The notes below the pieces were generated by a model. That model did not search any database and was not told where the DNA came from. It saw only the letters and a program-made list of their open reading frames with translations. From NCBI GenBank assembly GCA_900553865.1, contig USFC01000036.1:1-15575 (forward strand): DNA of 15,575 bases, written 5' to 3'. Both the position numbers and the translations under genes were made by a program. This document shows, in pieces, positions 5,051 to 13,392 of this stretch (its first letter is position 1; every line of letters starts with the position of its first letter). Source of the stretch: an uncultured Clostridium sp. (GTDB lineage Bacteria > Bacillota > Clostridia > TANB77 > CAG-508).

Positions 5051-7502
5051 ATTTACAAAGAAAGCAGAAAAAGCAATAGAATATGCAAATAAAAAAGCAA
5101 TGGAATATGGACATATTTATATAGGAACAGAGCATTTATTATATGGGCTATTAAAAGAAGGTTCAGGCGTTGCAAGTAAAGTTTTAGCAAATGAAAAAGT
5201 AACGCTAAAACAAATAGATGAACAAATAGAAAATTTAGTAGGGAAAAATGAAAGAATAGAAAAGGAAAAGATTTTAGGTTTTACTCCACGAACTAAAAGA
5301 GTTATAGAAATAGCATATATAGAAGCTAAAAAAAGGGGAACAGACTATATAGGAACAGAGTATTTACTAATGGGAATTATAAATCAAAAAGAAAGTATAG
5401 CAATTCATATAATACAAAATTGTAATATAAATCCACAAAAACTATACAACGAAATAAATAAAACTTTAAATGAAGAAGAAATTGTTTTTAAAAATAATGT
5501 AAAAGTAAATGATACAAAATTAAATGAAAACAATGCGCAAACGCCTACTTTAAATCAATATGGGGTAGATTTAAGCAAAAAAGCGATAGAAGGAAGATTA
5601 GACCCAGTAATAGGAAGAAGAGAAGAAATAGAGAGAGTTATACAAATATTATCACGAAGAACTAAAAATAATCCATGTTTAATAGGAGAGCCAGGAGTAG
5701 GAAAAACAGCGGTAGTAGAAGGACTAGCACAAAAAATAGCCCTAGGAGATACTTCAGAAAATTTAAAAGGAAATAGAATAATTACCCTAGACATAACAAG
5801 CATGGTAGCAGGTGCAAAATATAGAGGTGACTTTGAAGAAAGAATAAAAAAGTGCTTAAATGAAGCAAAAAAGGCGGAAAATATTATTTTGTTTATAGAT
5901 GAAATACACACAATTGTTGGCGCTGGTTCAGCAGAAGGAGCAGTAGATGCGGCTAATATTTTAAAACCACTTTTAGCAAGGGGAGAGATTCAATTAATAG
6001 GAGCAACAACTATAAATGAATATAGAAAATATATAGAAAAGGACAGTGCATTAGAAAGAAGATTTAGCCCAGTAACAGTTGCAGAGCCAACAGCAGAAGA
6101 AACACTAGAAATTTTAAATGGAATTAAAGATAAATATGAAGCACATCATAATGTGAAAATAAGTAATGAGGCAATACAAGCAGCAGTTGAACTTTCTACA
6201 AGATACATAAATGATAGATTTTTGCCAGACAAAGCAATAGATATTATAGATGAAGCGGCTTCTAAACTTAGGCTTAAAGCGTATACAATTCCAGAAAATT
6301 TGAAAAAGTTAGAAGATAAAATAGAAAAAATTCAGAAGGAAAAAGAAGAAGCAATAAGAAGTCAAGACTTTGAAAAAGCAGCAAAGTTAAGAGATGAAGA
6401 ACAAGAAAATGAAAACAAAGTAGAACAAGAAAGAAAAAAATGGAAATATAAAAACGATAAAGAAGTAAGTATTTTAAGCAAAGAAGATGTAGCAGAGGTG
6501 GTTTCAAGCTGGAGCAAAATTCCTGTGAAGAAAATAACACAAAGTGAAAATGAAAAGTTAAAAAACTTGGAAAAGAATTTACATGAAAGAGTAATAGGGC
6601 AAAATGAGGCTGTAGAAGTGGTAGCAAAAGCAATAAGAAGAGGTAGAGTTGGTTTAAAAGATCCAGAAAGGCCAATAGGTTCGTTTATATTTTTAGGACC
6701 AACAGGAGTGGGAAAAACAGAACTTTCAAAAGCCTTGGCAGAAAGTCTATTTGGAAATGAAGAAGCAATAATAAGAATAGATATGTCAGAATATATGGAA
6801 GCTAGCAGTGTGGCTAAATTGATAGGTTCTCCACCAGGTTATGTAGGCTTTGAAGAAGGAGGACAATTAACAAAAAAAGTACGAACATCACCATATAGTG
6901 TAGTACTATTTGATGAAATAGAAAAAGCACATCCAGATGTAATAAACATATTGTTACAAATATTAGATGATGGAAGATTAACGGATAGTAATGGAAGAAC
7001 AGTTAATTTTAAAAATACTGTAATAATTATGACATCAAATATAGGAGCAAAATTAATTACAAATAAAAGGACGTTGGGATTTACATCAAATAAACAAGCA
7101 GAAGAAGAGAAAAGTAAATACGAAGAAACCAAAAAGGAAGTATTAAAAGAATTAAAACAAGAATTTAAACCTGAATTTATTAATAGGATAGATGAGATAA
7201 TTGTATTTCATAAATTACAAAAAGAAGAAATGAAAGAAATAGTAGAAATAATGTTGAAACAATTGGAAAAAAGACTAGAAAAACAGGGAATACAAGCAGA
7301 AATAACAGAAGAAGTAAAAGAAAAAATTGTAGAAGAAGGAGCAGACGAAAATTATGGAGCAAGGCCACTAAAAAGGACTATACAAAACCTAATAGAAGAT
7401 GGAATAGCAGAGGCAATATTAGATGGAAAAATATCCAACAAAAATAAAGCTAAAATAGAAGTAGAGGGAAATAAAATATGTATAAAAACAGAGGGCCAGT
7501 AA
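5040..7502 (+). CDS. clpC: ClpC-type AAA+ unfoldase of the Clp protease
   Basis: An 820-residue two-ring ATPase that unfolds proteins and feeds them to ClpP. Order of parts: two Clp-N repeats (about 1-145), first AAA+ domain with Walker [10 protein letters not shown] at ~216 and Walker [10 protein letters not shown] at ~283, a coiled-coil middle domain with a UVR-like segment ([16 protein letters not shown], ~440-456), second AAA+ domain with GPTGVGKTE at ~553, pore loop GYVG at ~600, Walker [13 protein letters not shown] at ~622, the ClpP-docking tripeptide LGF at ~679 and a C-terminal D2-small domain. The middle-domain size and UVR mark ClpC rather than ClpB. GTG 5031, ATG 5034 and ATG 5040 are in frame; ATG 5040 is chosen since AAAGG sits about 8 nt upstream. 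No mcsAB or ctsR lies beside it. Confidence 0.96.
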   Translation: MVYKFTKKAEKAIEYANKKAMEYGHIYIGTEHLLYGLLKEGSGVASKVLANEKVTLKQIDEQIENLVGKNERIEKEKILGFTPRTKRVIEIAYIEAKKRGTDYIGTEYLLMGIINQKESIAIHIIQNCNINPQKLYNEINKTLNEEEIVFKNNVKVNDTKLNENNAQTPTLNQYGVDLSKKAIEGRLDPVIGRREEIERVIQILSRRTKNNPCLIGEPGVGKTAVVEGLAQKIALGDTSENLKGNRIITLDITSMVAGAKYRGDFEERIKKCLNEAKKAENIILFIDEIHTIVGAGSAEGAVDAANILKPLLARGEIQLIGATTINEYRKYIEKDSALERRFSPVTVAEPTAEETLEILNGIKDKYEAHHNVKISNEAIQAAVELSTRYINDRFLPDKAIDIIDEAASKLRLKAYTIPENLKKLEDKIEKIQKEKEEAIRSQDFEKAAKLRDEEQENENKVEQERKKWKYKNDKEVSILSKEDVAEVVSSWSKIPVKKITQSENEKLKNLEKNLHERVIGQNEAVEVVAKAIRRGRVGLKDPERPIGSFIFLGPTGVGKTELSKALAESLFGNEEAIIRIDMSEYMEASSVAKLIGSPPGYVGFEEGGQLTKKVRTSPYSVVLFDEIEKAHPDVINILLQILDDGRLTDSNGRTVNFKNTVIIMTSNIGAKLITNKRTLGFTSNKQAEEEKSKYEETKKEVLKELKQEFKPEFINRIDEIIVFHKLQKEEMKEIVEIMLKQLEKRLEKQGIQAEITEEVKEKIVEEGADENYGARPLKRTIQNLIEDGIAEAILDGKISNKNKAKIEVEGNKICIKTEGQ

Positions 7503-7509
7503 GCCCTCT
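7490..7509. terminator. Hairpin holding the clpC stop codon in its loop
   Basis: AGAGGGC (7490-7496) pairs with GCCCTCT (7503-7509); the 6-nt loop contains the clpC TAA. On the plus strand the tail is weak (ATTT). On the minus strand it is followed by GTTTTTAT, making it a better terminator for the convergent gene at 7531-7833. Confidence 0.65.
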
Positions 7510-7530
7510 ATTTAAAAACTATGAAATTTT

Positions 7531-7833
7531 TTACCCATCATAAAAATTTTCAACATTGAAAACAATTGGGTCTGTGGTAAAGGAATTACCCCCAGCTTCG
7601 TATACAAACTGTAAAGTTTGATTTTGACATTTGGTGTTAAAAATATATTGAGTTGAAAACAAACTATATTTTTTTTCAGGATCGTCTGGAAAAGCAATGC
7701 TATCAACCCAATCCAGTTTCCCTAAGTTACAACCATTTATCAAAAAGTACACTGCATTTATATACCCAACGTTCTCGTTAATTTTTATGCTTAGAATAGT
7801 AGGAATGTTTGTATAAGTTTCTACATATTCCAT
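7531..7833 (-). CDS. Unrecognised 100-residue protein
   Basis: A frame starting MEYVETYTNIPTILSIKINE with an excellent SD (GGAGGG, 8 nt from ATG 7833) and a near-perfect promoter, so it is probably expressed. The product is acidic, has no signal peptide or membrane segment, contains two cysteines (INGC, NTKC) and alternates hydrophobic and polar residues as a small beta-rich fold would (YINAVYFLING, LQFVYEAGGNSFTTDPIVFNV). I recognise no family. It lies alone on the minus strand between clpC and rlmN, with convergent and divergent neighbours. The DNA appears slightly less A-rich than its neighbours, which hints at a different history but is weak evidence. Confidence 0.75.
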   Translation of the reverse strand: MEYVETYTNIPTILSIKINENVGYINAVYFLINGCNLGKLDWVDSIAFPDDPEKKYSLFSTQYIFNTKCQNQTLQFVYEAGGNSFTTDPIVFNVENFYDG

Positions 7834-7867
7834 AAAGGTAGCCCTCCTGCAAAGTGTTTATAATAAG

Positions 7868-7896
7868 ATTATATATTAGTTAAAAATTTAAGTCAA
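7868..7896 (-). promoter_or_regulatory. Promoter of the orphan 100-aa gene
   Basis: On the minus strand TTGACT (7896-7891), 17 bp, TATAAT (7873-7868): 11 of 12 consensus bases. It lies about 35 bp upstream of the start codon and diverges from the rlmN promoter. Confidence 0.78.
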
Positions 7897-7933
7897 GTGA
7901 AGCTTAAACAAATTTAAAGTTTTGGCTAAACTA

Positions 7934-7962
7934 TTGAAAAATTGTACGCTTTATGGTATAAA
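7934..7962 (+). promoter_or_regulatory. Promoter of the rlmN-prpC-prkC-rsgA-rpe operon
   Basis: TTGAAA (7934-7939), 17 bp, TATAAA (7957-7962), 31 bp before the rlmN start codon. No other good promoter was seen within the operon, so it may drive all five genes. Confidence 0.68.
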
Positions 7963-7993
7963 TTTATTATACGGAAAATAAGGAATAAAGAAA

Positions 7994-9034
7994 ATGAAGA
8001 ATATAAAAAATTATACATTTGAAGAATTAAAAGAAGAACTAAAAGAATTAGAGGAAAAGCCATTTAGAGCAGAGCAAATATTTCGCTGGCTATATATAGA
8101 AAAAGTAAAAAGCTTTGATGAAATGACAAACCTATCAATAGAATTAAGAGAAAAGCTTAAACAAAATTACACCATGTGCAATTTTAACATTATAAAAAAA
8201 TTAGAGTCAATAGATGGCACAAAAAAATATCTATTTGATGTGTTAGATGAAAACGCGATAGAAACAGTACTTATGGAATATCACCATGGAAAAACAATAT
8301 GCGTTTCTTCACAAATAGGTTGCAAAATGGGGTGTAAGTTTTGTGCATCTACAGGAATACCATTTGTTAGAAGTCTAACAGCAGGTGAAATAGTTGAACA
8401 GCTAATAGCCGTAGAGCAAGACACAGGTGATAGAATATCGAATATAGTGTTTATGGGAATTGGAGAGCCATTAGATAATTATGATAATGTAATAAAAGCA
8501 ATACATATCATAAATCATCCTAAAGGACTAAATATAGGGGCAAGGCATATTAGCATTTCAACAAGTGGACTAGTTCCAAGAATATATGACTTAGCAAACG
8601 AAAACATTCCATGCACACTTTCTATTTCACTTCATGCAACAAATAATGAAAAAAGAAGTGCTATGATGCCAGTAAACAACGCATATAAAATAGAAGAGCT
8701 AATTCAGGCTTGCAAGGACTATATAAAAGTTACAAATAGAAGAATATCTTTTGAATATGCCTTAGCAAAAGACAACAACGACAACTTAGAAGATGCAAAA
8801 GAATTAGTAAAACTACTAAAAGGGATGCTATGTCATGTCAATTTAATACCTATAAATAAAATAGAAAATGGAAAATATACAAAAAGCACAAATGAAAATA
8901 TAATTAAATTTAGAGATTATCTAAATGACCACGGAATAGTAGCAACCATTAGAAGAGAGCTAGGTTCAGACATAGATGCTGCATGTGGCCAATTAAGAAG
9001 AAAGAATTTAAACAAGATAGGAGAAAATAGATGA
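7994..9034 (+). CDS. rlmN: 23S rRNA (adenine-2503-C2)/tRNA methyltransferase RlmN
   Basis: A 346-residue radical SAM methyltransferase that adds a C2 methyl to A2503 of 23S rRNA and, in some bacteria, A37 of certain tRNAs. Seen: the N-terminal accessory domain with PFRAEQIFRWLY; the 4Fe-4S CX3CX2C motif (CKMGCKFC: C110, C114, C117); MGIGEPLDNYDNV for SAM; LSISLHATNNEKRSAMMP; and the catalytic methyl-carrying cysteine C331 in DIDAACGQL. The DAACGQL ending and the family context favour RlmN over the resistance enzyme Cfr. ATG 7994 has AAGGA about 9 nt upstream. The stop overlaps the prpC start by four bases (ATGA), implying coupled translation. It opens the operon, as in B. subtilis (yloN-prpC-prkC). 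Confidence 0.96.
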   Translation: MKNIKNYTFEELKEELKELEEKPFRAEQIFRWLYIEKVKSFDEMTNLSIELREKLKQNYTMCNFNIIKKLESIDGTKKYLFDVLDENAIETVLMEYHHGKTICVSSQIGCKMGCKFCASTGIPFVRSLTAGEIVEQLIAVEQDTGDRISNIVFMGIGEPLDNYDNVIKAIHIINHPKGLNIGARHISISTSGLVPRIYDLANENIPCTLSISLHATNNEKRSAMMPVNNAYKIEELIQACKDYIKVTNRRISFEYALAKDNNDNLEDAKELVKLLKGMLCHVNLIPINKIENGKYTKSTNENIIKFRDYLNDHGIVATIRRELGSDIDAACGQLRRKNLNKIGENR

Positions 9035-9756
9035 GAGCTTTTGCAAAAACAGATATTGGAAAAGCAAGAGATATGAACCAAGATTATTATTATATATCTA
9101 AGCCAGAAGATAAAATAAGTATATTCATTTTAGCAGATGGAATGGGGGGCTATAATGGAGGAGAAATAGCTAGCAAATTAGCTACAATGGCAACTTTAGG
9201 ATATATACAAAGTAATTTTGAAAATATTCCAAAAGAAAGAGAAGAAATATTAAAATTAATAAAAAGTGCTATGGAATATGCCAATATGGTAGTATATGAA
9301 AAATCTAAGGAGCAAAAAGAATTAGAAGGAATGGGTACTACTTTAGAAGTATGTTTAATATATAATAATAAGCTATATATTGGGCATATTGGAGATAGCA
9401 GAATATATAGGTTAAGAGGAGAATTTTTTAGGAAATTAACTCATGACCATAGTTATGTACAAAAATTAGTTAAAGACGGAACGATTACGCAAGAAGAAGC
9501 AAACCATCACCCCAAAAAGAATATGCTTATGAAAGCATTAGGATGTACAGCATTTGTTGAACCAGATATAACAGTTAAAGGATTTGTAAAAGATGATATT
9601 GTGTTAATATGTAGTGACGGTTTAACAAATATGGTAGAAGAACCAGAAATATATAATATTTTAAAAAATGAAGGAACATTAGCAGCAGAAAAATTGGTAG
9701 AAAAAGCAAATGAAAATGGCGGCTACGATAATATTACAGCTATTGTAATAAGATAA
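9031..9756 (+). CDS. prpC: PP2C-family Ser/Thr phosphatase PrpC/Stp
   Basis: A 241-residue metal-dependent cytoplasmic phosphatase that reverses the kinase encoded next to it. PP2C motifs in order: DIGKARDMNQD (D18), ILADGMGG (D36, G37, metal binding), GMGTTLEV, IGHIGDSRIYRL, LTHDHSYVQKL, CSDGLTNMV (D196) and GGYDNITAIVI (D233). All the metal-ligand aspartates are present, so it should be active. The start overlaps the rlmN stop by 4 bp and prkC follows after 18 bp. Length is standard for the family. Confidence 0.96.
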   Translation: MRAFAKTDIGKARDMNQDYYYISKPEDKISIFILADGMGGYNGGEIASKLATMATLGYIQSNFENIPKEREEILKLIKSAMEYANMVVYEKSKEQKELEGMGTTLEVCLIYNNKLYIGHIGDSRIYRLRGEFFRKLTHDHSYVQKLVKDGTITQEEANHHPKKNMLMKALGCTAFVEPDITVKGFVKDDIVLICSDGLTNMVEEPEIYNILKNEGTLAAEKLVEKANENGGYDNITAIVIR

Positions 9757-9774
9757 GCAAGGGAGAGATAAAAA

Positions 9775-11739
9775 ATGGATTTAGTAGGAAGATATATAGG
9801 AAACAGATATGAAATCCTAGAGAAAATTGGAAATGGAGGAATGGCAACAGTATACAAAGCAAAATGTCATGTTTTAAATAGATTTGTTGCCGTTAAAGTT
9901 TTAAAAGAAGAATTTACAACAGACGAAGAATTTATACGTAGATTTAATATAGAAGCACAGTCAGCAGCAGGTCTTACACATCCAAATATTGTATCTGTAT
10001 ATGATGTAGGACATGAAGACAATATATATTATATTGTAATGGAATTAATTCAAGGAAAAACACTAAAACAAATAATATCAGAAAGTGGAATACTTCCTTG
10101 GAAATGGTCTGTAAATATTGCGATACAAATAGCATCAGCATTAGAAGCAGCACATAAAAACAATATAGTACACCGTGATATAAAACCACATAACATTATA
10201 ATAACAGAAGATGGAGTGGCAAAAGTAACAGATTTTGGTATTGCAAAAGCAGTTTCAAACTCTACAATTACAGCCTTTGGAACAACAATAGGTTCAGTAC
10301 ATTACTTTTCACCAGAACATGCAAGGGGAGGATATACAGATGCAAAATCAGACCTTTATTCTTTAGGAATTGTTATGTACGAAATGCTAACAGGTAGAGT
10401 ACCATTTGATGCAGATACACCAGTTTCAATTGCACTAAAACATATGCAAGAAAAGCCAGTAGAACCTATAAAATTAAATCCAAGCATACCACTTGCAGTA
10501 AATCAAATTATAATGAAAGCAATGCGAAAAGACCCAAATGAACGTTATCAATCTGCTACAGAAATGCTTAGAGATTTAAACGCAGCCTTAAAAAATCCAG
10601 AAGGAAATTTTGTGGAAAATGAAAATATAGATATGAACCGTACACAAGTAATGGGAACAATTACAGACGATATGCTTGAAAAAAATAAAAAAGTAGAAGA
10701 ACATAAAAAACAAAGCAAACTAAAACAATATTTTGAAAAACATCCAAAAATGAAAATAGTAATGCTAGTAGCAATATTTATACTTGTATTTGTAGTAACC
10801 TTGTTTGTTACAAAATTTGCAATGGATGCAGGAACGGTAAAAAATGTGGAAATTCCAGAATTAGTTGGCCTAACAGAAGATGAAGTTAAAGAAAAATTAA
10901 AAGGTACAAAATTTACTTATGAAATAGAAGCGGAAGAATATAATAGTGAAGTAGAGGCAGGAAAAGTAAGTGCTCAAAATCCAGCTTATAGAAAGAACTT
11001 TACAATAAAAGAAAACTCAAAAATATCTTTGACAATAAGCAAAGGAACAGAACTAACTACAGTTCCAAAAGTAGCAGGAATGGAATACTCAGAAGCAGAA
11101 AAAGAAATTACAGCTAAAAAATTAAAAATAGAAAAAATAGAAGAAAAAAGTGATAAAATAAAAGAAGGATATGTTACAAGACAAGAACCAGCAGAAAATA
11201 CAGAGCTTCAAGCAGGAGAAACTGTAAAAGTATATGTAAGCATAGGAAATGGCTTAGAGCAAGTACCAGTAACCTTTGTAGTAGGAAAAACAGAAGCAGA
11301 TGCTAGAAAAGAATTAGAAGACAAAAAATTAAAAGTAGAAGTAAAATATGATGAAGATACATCAAAAACTAATGGAATAGTATTAAAACAAAGCAAAGAT
11401 GTAGGTGAAGTAGTAGAAGAAGGAACAACAATAGTGCTTACAGTAAATAAAATTTCAGAAGTAAAAAAAGGAACAGTAAATGTTAATTTAAAATCAATAT
11501 TAAACTATACAAAACCAACAGCAGTAAACGAAGAAGTAACAGTTCCAAAAGTAGCAGTAAAAATTACAGTAAATGGAGATACAGTTTATAACGAAAAACA
11601 AGCTAAAGATACTACAAAAATATCAACAGAAGTTCAAGGAAAAGGAACAGTAGAAGTAAAAATTTATGTAGATGATATATTAAAAGGAACTAAAAACTTA
11701 GATTTAAATAGTTCAAGTCCAGTAATTACTTTTGAATAA
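9775..11739 (+). CDS. prkC: PASTA-domain Ser/Thr protein kinase PrkC/Stk1
   Basis: A 654-residue single-pass membrane kinase. The cytoplasmic N-terminal Hanks-type domain (about 10-275) shows the glycine loop GNGGMATVYKA (19-29), ATP lysine K41, HRDIKPHN (catalytic D135), DFG at 153-155 and GSVHYFSPE in the activation segment. A basic juxtamembrane linker leads to one transmembrane helix (~327-348). Outside lie three PASTA repeats (starting near 357, 424 and 493: VEIPELVG, TTVPKVAG, EQVPVTFV), which in this family bind muropeptides, then a ~90-residue C-terminal domain with no recognised motif. GGGAGA provides the SD. In spore-formers such kinases signal germination and growth-phase change; that role here is inference. 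The third PASTA is the most divergent. Confidence 0.95.
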   Translation: MDLVGRYIGNRYEILEKIGNGGMATVYKAKCHVLNRFVAVKVLKEEFTTDEEFIRRFNIEAQSAAGLTHPNIVSVYDVGHEDNIYYIVMELIQGKTLKQIISESGILPWKWSVNIAIQIASALEAAHKNNIVHRDIKPHNIIITEDGVAKVTDFGIAKAVSNSTITAFGTTIGSVHYFSPEHARGGYTDAKSDLYSLGIVMYEMLTGRVPFDADTPVSIALKHMQEKPVEPIKLNPSIPLAVNQIIMKAMRKDPNERYQSATEMLRDLNAALKNPEGNFVENENIDMNRTQVMGTITDDMLEKNKKVEEHKKQSKLKQYFEKHPKMKIVMLVAIFILVFVVTLFVTKFAMDAGTVKNVEIPELVGLTEDEVKEKLKGTKFTYEIEAEEYNSEVEAGKVSAQNPAYRKNFTIKENSKISLTISKGTELTTVPKVAGMEYSEAEKEITAKKLKIEKIEEKSDKIKEGYVTRQEPAENTELQAGETVKVYVSIGNGLEQVPVTFVVGKTEADARKELEDKKLKVEVKYDEDTSKTNGIVLKQSKDVGEVVEEGTTIVLTVNKISEVKKGTVNVNLKSILNYTKPTAVNEEVTVPKVAVKITVNGDTVYNEKQAKDTTKISTEVQGKGTVEVKIYVDDILKGTKNLDLNSSSPVITFE

Positions 11740-11765
11740 AATCATCATAGTAACAAGGTAAAGAT

Positions 11766-11796
11766 AGAGGATTGGAAAAAAGTACACCAGTCCTCT
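11766..11796. other. Intercistronic hairpin between prkC and rsgA
   Basis: AGAGGATTGG (11766-11775) pairs with CCAGTCCTCT (11787-11796) as a 10-bp stem with one G-U and an 11-nt A-rich loop. No U tract follows on the plus strand (TAAAAAATAAAAAGG), so it is not a normal terminator. It sits 23 nt before the rsgA start and could stabilise or process the mRNA. Confidence 0.4.
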
Positions 11797-11819
11797 TAAA
11801 AAATAAAAAGGAAGTAAAT

Positions 11820-12701
11820 ATGCAAAAAGGATTAATAATAAGTAATATTTCAAATTTATATGAAGTAAAAGTTGAAGACAAAATAATAGAATGTAAGCCA
11901 ATGGGAAAAATAAAACAAACAGAGCTTACGCCAGTAGTTGGAGATTATGTAGAAATTCAAGAAATAGAAAATGAGCAAGGTAAAGGAATGATAACAAAAG
12001 TATTAAAAAGAACGATGTATTCTAAAAGACCAAAGCTAGCCAATTTAACACAAATAGTGCTAGTAGTTTCTTTAAAATCTCCAAAGCCAGATTTATTATT
12101 GTTAGATAAACAATTAGCATATGCAGAATATTTAAAAATAACTCCAATAATATGTATAAATAAAGTGGACTTAGGAAATGAAGAATTATTAAAAGATATA
12201 CATGAAGTATATGAAAAAATAGGATATAAAGTTATAGATACAATTGCAAAACAAGGAAAAGGAATAGACGAATTAAGAAAAGTTTTGAAAAATAATATTA
12301 CAGCATTTTCAGGAAATTCAGGAGTAGGAAAATCAACACTAATTAATAGTTTGTTTAGTGAAACAAAAACTCTTGAAGGAGATATAAGCAAGAAAAACAA
12401 TAAGGGAAAAAATACCACTACAAGTGTAACTTTGTATGAAATAGAAAATGGGTATATTGCAGATACTCCAGGGTTTTCAACCTTTACAATAGAAGAAATA
12501 GAAAGCGAAGAATTAAGCTATTATTTTAAAGAATTTAAAGAATACTTGCCAAAATGTGAGTATACAGACTGTGAACATATAAAAGAACAAAATTGTGGAA
12601 TAAAAAGTGCAGTAGAAGCAGAAAAAATAAGTAAAGAAAGATATGAAAGATACTGCAAAATAATGGAAGAATTAAAAAGGAAGGAGGAAAGAAAATGGTA
12701 G
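11820..12701 (+). CDS. rsgA: Ribosome small-subunit assembly GTPase RsgA
   Basis: A 293-residue circularly permuted GTPase that acts in late 30S maturation. An OB fold (1-65) precedes the G domain with motif order G4 (NKVDL at ~114), G1 (GNSGVGKST at ~165) and G3 (DTPGF at ~215), then a zinc-binding C-terminal region C246-X4-C251-X-H253-X5-C259. TTG 11772 would add 16 residues, but MQKGLIISNISNLYEV is the family-like start and AAGGAAG lies just ahead of ATG 11820. It overlaps rpe by 7 bp and follows prkC after ~80 bp that hold a hairpin. The rsgA-rpe pair after prkC matches B. subtilis cpgA-rpe. Confidence 0.95.
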   Translation: MQKGLIISNISNLYEVKVEDKIIECKPMGKIKQTELTPVVGDYVEIQEIENEQGKGMITKVLKRTMYSKRPKLANLTQIVLVVSLKSPKPDLLLLDKQLAYAEYLKITPIICINKVDLGNEELLKDIHEVYEKIGYKVIDTIAKQGKGIDELRKVLKNNITAFSGNSGVGKSTLINSLFSETKTLEGDISKKNNKGKNTTTSVTLYEIENGYIADTPGFSTFTIEEIESEELSYYFKEFKEYLPKCEYTDCEHIKEQNCGIKSAVEAEKISKERYERYCKIMEELKRKEERKW

Positions 12702-13366
12702 AAGTGGCAACATCACTTTTAGATGTGGATAAAGAAAAAATAATAAAAACAATATACGACTTAGAAGTTGCAGGAACAGATTATTTTCATATAGATGTAA
12801 TGGACGGAAAATTTGTAAAAAATGATACAATAGAAAAAATGAGAGAATATACAGAATATATAAAACAAGTTTCAAATACACCAATAGACGTACATTTAAT
12901 GGTAGATAATATAGAACCTTATTTAAAAGAATATGTAGATATGGAAGTTCAAGCTATTATATTCCATATAGAAAGTTGTAAGAACGAGGAAGAAGCCTTA
13001 AAATGGATTTCATACCTAAAAGAAAACAATATAAAAGTAGGAATAACATTAAAACCAAAAACAAAAATAGAAGATATATACAAATATATTCCATACATAC
13101 ATAAAGTATTAGTAATGTCAGTAGAACCGGGAAAAGGTGGGCAAGAATTTATGCCAGAAGCCATAGAAAAAATAAAAAAATTAAACAATTTTATTTATGA
13201 AAATGGATTTGAAGTAGATATAGAAGTCGATGGAGGAATAAACGATAAAACTGCTAATCAGACAATAGAAGCAGGAGTAAATATACTAGTTGCAGGAAAT
13301 TACATTGCAAAAGCAGAAAACTTTAAACAAGCAATAGATAGCATAAAACAAAAAAGTAACAATTAG
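12695..13366 (+). CDS. rpe: Ribulose-phosphate 3-epimerase
   Basis: A 223-residue TIM-barrel enzyme interconverting ribulose 5-phosphate and xylulose 5-phosphate in the pentose phosphate pathway. Catalytic and metal-binding residues are visible: S7 (ATSLLDVD), H32 and D34 (FHIDVMDG), H67 (DVHLMV), the phosphate-binding stretch VMSVEPGKGGQ and D179 (EVDGGI). The final phosphate loop reads VAGNYI instead of the common AGSAIF, a mild divergence. GGAGGA gives the SD within the end of rsgA. The last codons (K-S-N-N-stop) lie inside the terminator palindrome shared with the convergent gene. In B. subtilis thiN follows; here the operon ends at rpe. Confidence 0.94.
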   Translation: MVEVATSLLDVDKEKIIKTIYDLEVAGTDYFHIDVMDGKFVKNDTIEKMREYTEYIKQVSNTPIDVHLMVDNIEPYLKEYVDMEVQAIIFHIESCKNEEEALKWISYLKENNIKVGITLKPKTKIEDIYKYIPYIHKVLVMSVEPGKGGQEFMPEAIEKIKKLNNFIYENGFEVDIEVDGGINDKTANQTIEAGVNILVAGNYIAKAENFKQAIDSIKQKSNN

Positions 13367-13392
13367 GGACAGTCCCTAATTGTTACTTTTTT
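13350..13392. terminator. 43-bp perfect palindrome, bidirectional terminator
   Basis: Two 21-base arms (13350-13370 and 13372-13392) are exact reverse complements around A13371, with A6 and T6 at the ends. It contains the stop codons of rpe and of the convergent membrane gene and gives each the C-terminal codons AAA AGT AAC AAT TAG. It is the obvious terminator for both. Confidence 0.9.

Noticed and set aside
6274..6675. 133-codon leucine-rich antisense frame inside clpC
   Set aside because: An artefact of purine-rich coding DNA read on the opposite strand; clpC itself is unmistakable.
7994..9034. Cfr-type antibiotic-resistance methyltransferase
   Set aside because: Motifs and the conserved rlmN-prpC-prkC operon fit the housekeeping RlmN better.
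11957..12418. 153-codon antisense frame in rsgA
   Set aside because: Overlaps the conserved GTPase motifs of rsgA and has no SD or recognisable domain.
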